Below the pieces are notes generated by a model, which saw only the letters and a list, made by a program, of their open reading frames with translations, did no database searches and was not told where the DNA came from. From assembly GCA_007644065.1 (NCBI GenBank), contig VJWN01000026.1, positions 248,001-312,000 of the forward strand: 64,000 bases of DNA. The letters are read 5' to 3'. Shown in pieces: positions 1 to 10,352 of the stretch; the first letter of the stretch is position 1, and every line of letters begins with the position of its first letter. The translations under genes were made by a program, and so were the position numbers. The DNA comes from Margaritispora aquatica. Lineage: Eukaryota > Ascomycota > Leotiomycetes > Helotiales > Discinellaceae.

Positions 1-45
1 AAGTTTTTAATCACTGTAAAAAATCTTTAAAATATTGGTTTCAAT

Positions 46-2315
46 ATGGCAGACACAGAATCGAAACATGGGCATGCAGTGCCAAACAACAATCAACAGA
101 TTCTTACACACCATGACGAGGAACACAACTCGGAAACATCCTCAACAACAGTCGCAGATCCTAATAGAGAACGGCCTCTTTCGCATCCTATTCATCACGC
201 TCACTTTGGTGAGGAAGAAGAGAAGAAAGTCACCGAGAATTCTGGGACAGCTGGAGATGGCAGCAGAGAAATCACAGAGGATGAGTGTAGAGATGAGCTT
301 GGTTTTGGCTTCCCAACTTGGAAAAAATGGTACGTTCAGCAATACGTCGTTTATCATGTGAAGCGAGCAGTTCTAACACCTGATGTAGGACTATTCTTTC
401 CGTCATCTTCATCGTCCAAGTATCCATGAACTTTAATACCAGTCTTTACTCAAACGCCATCGGGGGCATCTCAGAAGAGTTTCATGTTAGCACCCAAGCA
501 GCAAGAGTTGGCGCAGCCATCTTCCTAATACTTTATGCCTTTGGCTGTGAGCTTTGGGCCCCTTGGTCAGAGGAGATTGGTCGGAAACCTATCCTTCAGC
601 TCAGTTTGTTCTTGGTCAACATCTGGCAACTGCCAGTTGCCCTTGCACCAAATTTCGCAACAATTATTGTTGGCCGCGCTCTGGGAGGTCTCTCCTCTGC
701 TGGAGGTTCTGTCACATTGGGCATGATTGCTGATATGTGGGAAGCGGATGATCAGCAATATGCAGTTGCCTTTGTCGTCTTCTCATCTGTTGGTGGATCG
801 ATATTAGGTCCAATCGTTGGTGGTTTTAGCGAACAGTACCTCGCCTGGAGGTGGTCTATCTGGATTCAGCTGATCTTCGGTGGATTCGTGCAAATTCTCC
901 ACCTTGTACTTGTTCCAGAGACAAGAGCTACGGTTATGATGGACAAAATCGCCAAAAAGCGTCGCGAGAGTGGACAAGATCCTAACGTCTATGGTCCATA
1001 CGAGAGGATACCATTTCATGAGCGATTTAGTGCCAGAGAGATTCTGATCACCTGGTACCGTCCTTTCAAAATGTTCCTTACTGAACCAATCGTGATGGTC
1101 CTCTCCCTGCTGAGTGGATTCTCCGATGCTCTTATCTTCATGTTCATTCAATCCTTCTCCTTGGTCTATGCTCAATGGGACTTCAGTCCATCGCAAGTCG
1201 GCCTTGCATTTATCCCCATTGGAGTTGGTTATCTGCTCGCTTGGCTGTCATTCTTCCCTGCCATCAAACGAAACGTAAAAGAGCGTGCGGCCAAACCGGA
1301 TGACGAGAGAGCGCAATACGAATCTCGTCTGTGGTGGCTCCTCTTCTTGGCACCATGTTTACCTATTGGGCTTATTGGATTTGCTTGGACATCGACCGGT
1401 CCACCTCTTCCTTGGATCGCCACAATGATCTTTGCTGCAGTCGTCGGGATTGCAAATTATGCCATCTACATGGCGACGATTGACTATATGATCGCTGCCT
1501 ATGGCCCATACTCCGCTTCAGCAACTGGAGGAAATGGATGGGCTAGAGATTTCCTTGCTGGCGCTCTGACTCTTCCTGCAACGTGAGTTTATGGCTCTCC
1601 CATTGAACCCGTTGAAAACAAATGACTGACTAGGTTTTCTGCAATAGGCCATTCTTCACCAACATTGGCGGAGCAAACCACCTTGCATACGCATCTACTA
1701 TCCTTTGTAAGTGCACGCACCCACAAGAGTCTCCTTCACAAATAATCTAACAATCCTACAGTCTGTATCTCATTCGTTCTCGTTGTCGCGGTCTATGTCA
1801 TCTACTTCAAAGGTCCAGACCTCCGCCACCGATCTCCATTCGCCCAACAGCTGGAGGAGCGTCGTTCAGAGAAAGATGCTTCAGGCCACCGTCTTGCCAA
1901 AATCGGAACGTCCGATGAAGAGAAGGCAACCGGGCAGAGACGGCCCTCCCAGCCAAGATCCAATTCTTATGCTCGCCGACAACAACAGAACCGTGTCTAC
2001 AGTGCTACAGGAAGTTATCGAGGGACGCCTTCAGGTAGCAGAAGAAACAGTCACGAGAAATTGGAGCATCATAGTAAATTTCCTGATTTAAACGCTGCTG
2101 CGATAGCTGCTGAGGCAAGCCGGAACAATAAGACCAAGACGCCAACTGGGAGTAAGCGAACGACGCCTGTGGGAACACCTAATCTCAGTCGAAATGGCAG
2201 CTTCAGTGATGCTGAATTGCATAGCAAGTCTGTACCAACTCGAGCCCATCCTAACCGTGTGGGACCTCACGGTGCAGTATTGACTACAATCCCTAGTGCT
2301 GTTGATAAGCAATAA
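46..2315 (+). CDS. MFS transporter, DHA1 (drug:H+ antiporter) type
   Basis: Four exons join in frame: 46-329, 389-1582, 1648-1706 and 1762-2315, giving about 696 residues. All introns are GT-AG and 55-65 bp. The first ~95 residues are hydrophilic and His/Glu rich. A 12-helix MFS core follows, with the loop motif WSEEIGRKP after helix 2 and GRALGGLSSAGG in helix 4, as in the fungal DHA1 branch that exports drugs, polyamines and small metabolites at the plasma membrane. The last ~170 residues form a Ser/Arg/Asn-rich cytoplasmic tail with repeated SRRNS/RRPSQ-like stretches, which could be phosphorylated (inference). The upstream start at 46 is the first ATG and lies close to the window edge, so the promoter is missing. 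Family is clear; substrate is not. Confidence 0.9.
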
Positions 2316-3223
2316 GTGGTTGGCATGAAGCTCATCAGCAAGTTGTTTCGAGTGATGTTGTATACCAGGCGTTCTTTAAGCGCAATGTGTTAGCGATTTT
2401 ATAAGTAACATACCCATTTGTATTGTATAGATAAGATATAATGAATTTCAATGAGAACAGATTGTTGTTGTCTTGGCTGGAGTGTTTGTCGGATGTGAAT
2501 GGCGTGTACTGCACAGGTGGGTAGTTCTCCACTTTCCTGTCTGTCAACCATTGTTGATTCGGAACTGTACCAACCGTTTGGATGTGGAAATAATACCAGC
2601 AAACTAATTCCAAACTAATTGATGGAGCATGGAAATCTAATAGAATCCAATCCATATCCTAACGAGGCATGTGATCAAAATGTGGGGCAATACCTTCCCC
2701 ATGCAACCAAGGGAAAGGCACAGCAACCCACTCCACTTTCGAAGTGTGGAGCAAAAGTCTGTAACGTAACCTCTCTCACTCAACTCAACTCAATCACTTA
2801 TTGATATCAATTGAATGAGCCTCCCTTTACCCATCCGATACTTTGTTGGCTTTTTCAATTCAATGCCTTAATATGAACATCTTACCTCTCTCCAACTAGT
2901 AGTTATAGAAACTGTCATTCGTTCTTGAGCGGTGTGAGTGCACGATTTAGTGTGGGTGTTAGAAGACGGAAAACTGGAAGCGAGAGATGGAGGGAAGATG
3001 GGTGCGTGATATGGCGGGATCCGTATTCCGATCAGGACAAATCGCACTGGTGACGAGTGGGTGGCACGGTGATGGCTCATTACGAGTTGAAACTCAGGAT
3101 GCGCGTTGTTCAGCTTGGGTATTTTGCACATTATTCTTTGAGAATTTGAATACATCACTAATTGAGTACTTCAGGATTACACAAATGCGAGGTTCAATAC
3201 TTGCGCACTGAAATATGTTGCAG
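2316..3223. other. Noncoding gap between MFS and ABC transporter genes
   Basis: This 0.9-kb stretch should hold the 3' UTR of the MFS gene, then the promoter and the missing first exon of the ABC transporter. No other gene could be supported. The right part (about 2960-3210) has an open + frame that may include that exon, but no splice donor there could be chosen with confidence. Confidence 0.5.
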
Positions 3224-6200
3224 GTATACCAGCAGTAGTGGCAGTATGTGTGGTTCTACTTGCCGTGCTTGGAAGATGGGGCAAGGGAGAATTGCGGCCG
3301 AAGTGGATGACCTCCTTCGTTCAAGAACCAAAGGAAGACTTTGAGGGTCTTGATTTTGAGCCAAAACAGAGTTACGGGACTTTTGCGGCGACTCTGCTGG
3401 GGCTTTCGGTGGTGGGTTTTGTGCTTCAATTTGTGGCAGGATGGAAGCTTGAGATGGCTCTTCCAGCCATTTCATGGGCTATTGCTGGTCTTCTCATTGC
3501 AGCCGTGAGACCGAAGATGGCTCCCAAAGGACTACTTGTGCTTTTCATCAGCATTTTCGTTACTCAAGCCATTCTGCTTGTCGATTCTCGCACACAGATT
3601 ACGATATTGGACCTTTCGGCTATTTTTTCTATCATTGTCGCTTTCTTGTCCATGGCTGTAATTTTAGCCATGCCGTTGCGAGATCCATCAATGCCGGTAG
3701 ATGAGATCTCACGTCCTTTTTCGGCTCCAAAAAGCTCATTAAGAAGTCCGGAAGATAATATCACGCTTTGGAATTTCATGACAGTATCTTGGATGACTCC
3801 TCTGATAGCTTTGGGGAACGACCGCCAATTGCACGATGATGATGTGTGGGATTTGGGGTACGAATTCAAACATCGGATATTGCATGATTCATTCCGAGAG
3901 CTCAAGGGTAGCGTCTTGAGGAGACTCATCGAAGCGAATGGTGTAGATCTGATCATCCTCACTATTCTGAGCGTTGTTGAGCTAAGTGCCAGTTTGTGAT
4001 ACACTCCCCTCCTGAAAATCCCATATTTACCAGAACAGATTTCTCTGCTCCAGTCCTTCTACAGAAGATTTTGCAATGTATGGAGAATCCATTAGCACCT
4101 CGTCGAGCAGCTCTCAACTACGCTATATTGAGTCTTGTTGTTCGGCTGATAGCTTCGCAATCAAGTGTCTTCACTCTCTGGTACGGACGCAGAGCTTACG
4201 AAAGAAGTAGAGGTGAGATGATCACCATGCTTTACGAGAAGACACTTTCAAGGAAAGTCGTCAGTGTAAGCAGTAAACCAGTGATTGAGGTTGAGATCGA
4301 TGTTGACCACGTCACTAACGGAAATGGAAATGGCCATATCAATGGCAATGGTCATGTGAAGCACGTTGACCGCACTCGGGTTGAGAAGCTTCGCGGTTTC
4401 CTGGCCAAGCCATTTTCTTGGATGTGGCGAAAAAGAGCCCCAAAAGTAGAAGAAAAGAAGGATTTTGCATCGATGGGAAAGATACTGAATCTTATGCGCT
4501 TCGATGCCTATGAAGTGGCTCAGCGTTTCTGGGAGTTCTCTAATCTGATCTCTCAACCCCTCAGCTTGGTCATTTCTGTTGTACTGATTTGGCAACTACT
4601 TGGCTGGCCTTGCCTCATTGGAGTTGTCACGGTATTCGTGGCTCAAGCACTAAACGTTTTCATTGCTCGAGCTGTTCTGTTTTGGGAACGAAGGCGTCGT
4701 GTCGCGACAGACGACAAGCTTCATAAGATCTCACAATTCGTGGACGCTATTCGACACCTGCGGTATTATGGCTGGCAAGATGTATGGCTCATCCGAATAA
4801 TGGAGGCAAGGAAAGAAGAACTCAAATTCAGAGTGATCGTAAGCATTTGGAGAGTACTGATTAGTTTTACCAACGTCTTCGCGAGTGGGCTATTTCCTGT
4901 CGTGGCATTTTGGGCATACACAGTATTGGCTGGACAGAGCTTGAGAGTTGATGTAGCTTTTCCGGCTCTACAACTCTTTAGTATGCTCGAGACTAGCTTG
5001 AGAGAGCTGCCCAATCTCATAACAGTAAGTCTTCTGGGCCGAGTTTCTGAGGTGCAATATTGATAATTTCAGATAATCCTAAATGCCAAAGTCTCAGTCG
5101 GTCGATTGGAAGACTTCATGCAGGAGCCTGACAAAGAGGAAGCGGAATTCACACCAAGCTCAAAAATTGAGCTCAAACATGCCTCTTTCGCATGGCCAGG
5201 TGCCAAAGAAGCTGTGTTGCATGACATCAACCTGTCTTTTGAGCCCGGATTAACAGTGATCTGCGGCGAGGTCGGGTCTGGTAAGACGGCTTTACTTCAA
5301 GCTTTGCTTGGTGAGCTTGACCAGCTTGACGGCGAATATCATCGCACGAATGAGATGGTTGGGTACTGTGGACAGACACCTTGGCTGCAAAGTATGAGCA
5401 TCAGGGACAACATCTTGTTCTCTGCGCCGTACGAAGAAGCAAGGTACAAACAAACACTTGAAGCTTGTGCTTTAGTTCCTGATATGGCGAATTTCAAGCA
5501 TGGAGATCTTTCCATGGTTGGGGAAAATGGAGTTGGTTTGTCGGGAGGACAACGAGCCAGACTATCACTTGCAAGAGCCGTGTATTCGAAGGCGAATATA
5601 TTGCTTTTGGATGATCCGCTGTCAGCCCTCGATCACCAAACTGGAGAATACATTGTGCGAAGATGTCTTGCCGGTTCGTTGCTCAAGGGTCGCACGACTA
5701 TCCTGGTAACGCATCGAACTGAACTATGCCTGGGAATGGCAAAGCAAGCAGTTCAGATATCAGAAGGAAGCGCTATTCTTCTAGATCCAGCGACTATCCC
5801 ATTCGAAGAATTACATCGGGTCAAATCGATAGAGGAGACTGGAGAAGACATTCATGACGAGCCAGATGTGTCAACAACTCCGGACAAGTTCATCGAAGAG
5901 GAACACCGAGCTCATGGGGGAGTTCTATTCAAGGTCTATTGGGAGTATGTCAAGGCCGGAAAGCTGAAGTGGTGGTTTGCTCTCATCTGTGCGCTGGCAG
6001 TGTTTCGTACGATCGAAATTGGAGAGACCTGGTTTCTCAAACAATGGGGAGAAGCTTACAGCGAGCCTGTCGAACGAGCTTCATCTGGACCATTTGGTGA
6101 TCTTCCATCACCAGAAACAGATATTTGGCCATGGCTTATAGGATTTCTTATCATTGCAACTGCTCAAGCGATCGCCTTTCTGGTCTCTCAAGGCTTCATG

Positions 6201-7619
6201 CTAGTTATTGCATACAAAGCCGGTAAAGAACTGTTCGAGAGAGTGATGGTGAAGGTCACCCACGCGACTTTCAGATTCTTCGATGTCACTCCTGTTGGTC
6301 GACTGATGAATCGTCTCACGGGCGACATTTCGACAGCAGATGGCAATATTAGTGGGCAATTTCAGAATGTGGCCATGCTATCCATAGCCTGGATTTCTTC
6401 TTTGGTGGTCATTGGTTCTGTTACGCCAATGTTCCTCATCTTTGCCATTGCACTGACCGTTGGTTTTGTCTTAATATTCAACCACTTCCTTCCAACCTCA
6501 CAATCCCTTCGACGACTTGAAATGGTCTCACTCACGCCACTTATCTCTAATTTTGGGGCTCTCACCGATGGCTTGACCACAATCCGAGCTTTCTGTGCTT
6601 CATCTAGATTTCAAGACAGAGTCATTGCGGTTACTGATGACTTTCAGCGCATGGATCACTTCTATTGGTCTCTGCAAGCATGGCTCATGTATCGATTTGA
6701 TACACTCTCTGCACTTTCGACTTTCGTTTTAACAGCACTCGCGCTGTACACAGGCGTATCTGCCGGACTTACAGCTTTTGTACTTACAGCTGCGTCCAAG
6801 TTTGTCGTCTCTACTCACGCACTTTGCAAGCAATACGGACAGCTACAAATGGACTTCGTCTCAGTTGAGCGAGTGGTGGAGCTTCTACATCTCGAGCAAG
6901 AACCTCCAGGAAAGATAGAGCCTCCAGCATATTGGCCACGCTATGGTTCGGACATTGTATTCGAAGATGTTACCATGCGTTACGCGCCTCATCTTGATCC
7001 CGCACTCTCAAACGTCTCGCTTACCATTAAAGGGGGCACCACAACAGCTTTAATTGGCCGCACAGGATCAGGAAAAAGCACTCTCGCTCTTTCTTTACTT
7101 GGCACCACTCTCCCATCTTCCGGTCGAATTCTCATCGATGGCATCGATGTCGCGACCGTTTCTCTCCAGGCCCTTCGCGAACGGATTACTTTCCTTGCAC
7201 AAGATCCGATTCTATTCCCGGGCACCATGCGCCAGAACTTAGATCCATTGTCCAGCTACACTGACGCAGAATGCTCGACTGTTCTCTCCAAAATTGCAAG
7301 CAAACATGATTGGCGACTTGACACTCATATTGAATCTGGAGGTAAGAACCTATCGCAGGGACAGAGACAATTAGTTGGACTTGCAAGAGCGCTGTTGAGG
7401 AGAAGTCCGATTGTGGTATTAGATGAGGCAACGGCAAGTGTGGATGCTGAGACGAGTAAGAGGATCCAGGAGCTGCTGAAGGATGAGCTTGGAGAGAGTA
7501 CAGTCGTTGTTGTTGCACATCGGGTTGAGGCTGTTAGTGCTGCGACTGCGTGTGTGGTTTTGGGAAAGGGGAGGGTGTTGGAGGCTGGTGGGAAGGAAGT
7601 GGCTGAGAGAATGGTTTAA
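3224..7619 (+). CDS. ABC transporter, ABCC (MRP/YOR1-like) full transporter; 5' exon unresolved
   Basis: Exons seen are 3224-3991, 4039-5024 and 5073-7619, about 1,433 residues. The model begins at a splice acceptor (TTGCAG) at 3222-3223 in phase 1, so a short upstream exon with the start codon is missing; the left limit is therefore partial. The 3991/4039 junction is tentative; the 5024/5073 junction is clean. Order of parts: about five N-terminal helices (TMD0), TMD1, NBD1 (Walker A GEVGSGKTALLQ, signature LSGGQ, Walker B LLLDDP), TMD2, NBD2 (Walker A GRTGSGKSTLALS, signature LSQGQ, Walker B VVLDEA). NBD1 has Asp where the catalytic Glu would be, as in other ABCC proteins with one degenerate ATP site. 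A low-complexity Asn/Gly/His insertion (about 4315-4365) lies in a loop of TMD1. It probably exports amphipathic drugs or conjugates from plasma membrane or vacuole. Confidence 0.9.
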
Positions 7620-8513
7620 AAATTTCCAAAAATCAGAATAGATGGAAAAGGATCTTAAAAGCGGCTCTGGCCATGGAAGTGCGGTTCTTGGTTTATCGTA
7701 GCTTTGCTGGGCATCGCTAGGAAAGCTGTCAGGTAGAATCAAGTTAAATTTATTGTTCAAACTTAAGGCCGTCAGATGTGCTGCTAAGTCTGTTTTCTTC
7801 TTATCTCGAGAAAATTCAATATCCTTACAAATATGCATCTCTGAGATATGCTGCAGTGAAAACCTAAGGTAAGTACCGCATCTGATAGATTTCCCAGGAG
7901 ATAAAGCTCAGAAAACCTCCAAGTTAATTATAACTTTTGACACCATCCATTTCTGAGGTTTATAAACCCCTCTCCCCCGTCGAACCTCAACACAAGTCAG
8001 CTGGCGGTCTCAATGGCGTAATGGTAGGCGTCGAGGCTCAGAGCAACGTTGGCTTGGGGTGGATCAACAATATCTCGACAAGGCCAGCAACTAAATAGAA
8101 AGGATACCGAGAATCTTCGCAAAAACGCACCCATCCGGGGAAGTTTTCTAAGGGGCTGCCCAGTGCGCCTTAGAGTTTTTGCTGTTTTGATCTCAGGAGG
8201 GGTAAGTGAGAGAGCCAAGCGAGATTTTGCCTTTTATGTACTGTGCCAATAAACTTTGGCAAGCTCGTTCTACACCCCAAATAGTTTCAAACAATTTGAG
8301 TATATGCCATCAAAGAGATCTACGTCTCGATTACAGGAAATCCAGAGATATATTTTTGAACACCCGACTCGTGTACCATATCCAATCAAGGTACCCTGAC
8401 TCAAGAAGCGTCTAAGAAGGAAGTGATGTCATTAGCCTCTATCACGCTACTCTGGAGACAGCACCATAAACAAACATATCCTACCATGTTATCACCACAA
8501 TCCTCATCTTACC
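7620..8513. other. Noncoding gap, ABC transporter to phosphatase-like gene
   Basis: Holds the ABC transporter 3' UTR and the upstream region of the secreted phosphatase-like gene. No gene is supported. A stretch at about 8008-8080 resembles a tRNA A box only and was rejected as a tRNA. Confidence 0.5.
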
Positions 8514-9995
8514 ATGAGGTCGCAACTATCCAGCCTTTCGGCTGGTTTGGCAGCACTCACACAATGCTCCTACACTTTCGCTGCCCAGATCCCTATGTTC
8601 CCTGAATCTCATACTGAGGGCTACAAATTCGACCCGCTCCTCCATCTCCCAGGAATCTCACCCTACTTCGACGCCGTGGGCTTTGGGCTCAGTCACTCAG
8701 CTCCACGCAACTGTGAGGTCACAGCTGCCTCATATCTGGTGCGTCATGCGGCCATATATGCCAACGACGACGACTATGAGCGGTATATGGAGCCGTTCAT
8801 TGCGAAGCTGAATAGCACCTTATCTACCTCGTACTTTTCTACGAAGACGAGGAAGGGATGGAAAGGCCCTCTAGCATTTTTCGACAAGTGGGAGAATCCC
8901 ATCGATGACCCCAAGAAGCAATTGGAGCAAATCACGCCCCAAGGTATCCTTGACTCCAAGAAGGTAGCAAAGCACCTCCTGTCACGCTACCCCAAGCTGG
9001 TACCGACCACGCAACGCATCTACGCCGACAAGAAAGCGCGCACGCAGGACACGGCGCAGGCGTTCGCAGCCGTGTTCCCACAAGCCGTCTCCGTCGTCGA
9101 CATCCACCTGAACAAGACCTCGTTTGCGTCACAGGACCCGCACAAAGCGTGCAAGAGGTTCAGCAAGGAGCCTGGCAACGACGAGCTCGATGCTTTCATG
9201 CACGCGTACACGCCGGCTGCCATTGAGCGGCTGCAGCCGTTCGCGCCGATCAATCTGACGGCAAAGGATATCATGGGCTTGCAGCAGATGTGTGGGTATG
9301 AGAGCGCGATTCGTGGCGTCAGGTCGAAGATTTGTAAGGTCTTTACTGATGTCGAGTGGATGGCCTACGAGTATGCGTGGGATCTCAAGTACTCGCTTAT
9401 GGTGGGACATGGGAACCCATTGTCGCCGTACCTGGGCTTCCCGTGGTTGAACGTCACGGCGCAGTTGATGAGTAAATTCCATGAGCCTGCGCATGTGAGT
9501 TCCGTTTCTGGCTCGAGTAACGGAGGCGAGAATGGTCGTGGTGGTGATGGTGATGGTGATGGTAACGTCCCGGACGACGACGGCCAGCGCTTTTTCCTTG
9601 CCTTCACGCACCGCGAAGTCCCGCCCTTCATCGCCACGGCCCTAGGTCTCTTCAACAGCTCCAACGCGCACGCCGAGGAGTTCCCTACCGATCGCATCAA
9701 TTGGTCGCGGTCGTGGCGCATGGCGGAGCTGATCCCGTTCCTGGGCCATGTCGGCATTGAGAAGTTGACGTGTGAGCGTGGTGGTGGAGATGGCGAGTTC
9801 ATCAGGGTTATTGCCAACTCGGCACCCAGGCCGATTCCGAGTTGTCAGGATGGGCCTGGGGCGAGTTGTGGGGTTGATAGGTTTGGGGAGTTGGTGGGGG
9901 AGGGGATGAGGGTTTATGGGGATTTTGATGGGGTTTGTGGGAATGATGATGACGATGATGGGGAGGGAAGTGGGGTTGGAGTGAAGGAGCTTTGA
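8514..9995 (+). CDS. Secreted histidine-phosphatase-superfamily protein (phytase/acid-phosphatase-like), altered active site
   Basis: Single exon of 493 residues. The first ~24 residues form a signal peptide ending near TFAAQ, so secretion is expected. The fold assignment rests on the N-terminal motif YLVRHAAIYAND, at the place of the RHG motif of histidine acid phosphatases, and the C-terminal motif FTHREVPPF, at the place of the HD proton-donor motif. Both catalytic motifs differ from the classical RHGxRxP and HD, as in a fungal phosphoglycerate-mutase-like secreted subfamily known to me only as uncharacterised; substrate should not be assumed to be phytate. Several N-glycosylation sequons are present (for example NLT, NVT, NSS). 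A Ser/Gly/Asp insert (about residues 328-352) and an Asp/Gly-rich C-terminus are low complexity. Third-position GC is visibly higher than in the flanking genes. Confidence 0.82.
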   Translation: MRSQLSSLSAGLAALTQCSYTFAAQIPMFPESHTEGYKFDPLLHLPGISPYFDAVGFGLSHSAPRNCEVTAASYLVRHAAIYANDDDYERYMEPFIAKLNSTLSTSYFSTKTRKGWKGPLAFFDKWENPIDDPKKQLEQITPQGILDSKKVAKHLLSRYPKLVPTTQRIYADKKARTQDTAQAFAAVFPQAVSVVDIHLNKTSFASQDPHKACKRFSKEPGNDELDAFMHAYTPAAIERLQPFAPINLTAKDIMGLQQMCGYESAIRGVRSKICKVFTDVEWMAYEYAWDLKYSLMVGHGNPLSPYLGFPWLNVTAQLMSKFHEPAHVSSVSGSSNGGENGRGGDGDGDGNVPDDDGQRFFLAFTHREVPPFIATALGLFNSSNAHAEEFPTDRINWSRSWRMAELIPFLGHVGIEKLTCERGGGDGEFIRVIANSAPRPIPSCQDGPGASCGVDRFGELVGEGMRVYGDFDGVCGNDDDDDGEGSGVGVKEL

Positions 9996-10352
9996 AGGAG
10001 GTGGTGAGAGTTACATGTGTGTATTATATGTTTGATGTGGTGTAGATCAACAGATTCAATGTTTTGTTTTCTGCTTAGGTGGTTTAGGAACGTGTTTGTA
10101 AATGGCGAATAGCATATAGAGAAGATGAGATAGCCCAAATATAACTCGAGGTGAGGAATAATGCATTGTCCTTTCTGAATAGAATATTATATACCTATGG
10201 ACACGACAAGAATCGACGAAGACGACGACAACAGCAACGACAGTAAACCAATATATATCCTGAAAGGCGAGGGCCTTCTCTGCAAGTTCACATGTGCAGT
10301 CTAATGTCATAATTCATCAGCTCATAAACTCATAAGCTCGTACGCTCATAAC
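9996..10352. other. Shared 3' region of two convergent genes
   Basis: Downstream of the + strand phosphatase-like gene and the - strand hydantoinase gene. It contains a cluster of imperfect CTCATAA copies (about 10319-10359) just before the hydantoinase stop codon. Nothing else is recognised. Confidence 0.5.

Noticed and set aside
8008..8085. tRNA-like sequence (TGGCGTAATGGTAGGCG)
   Set aside because: A-box resemblance only; no matching B box, no acceptor stem that pairs, and no cloverleaf could be drawn.
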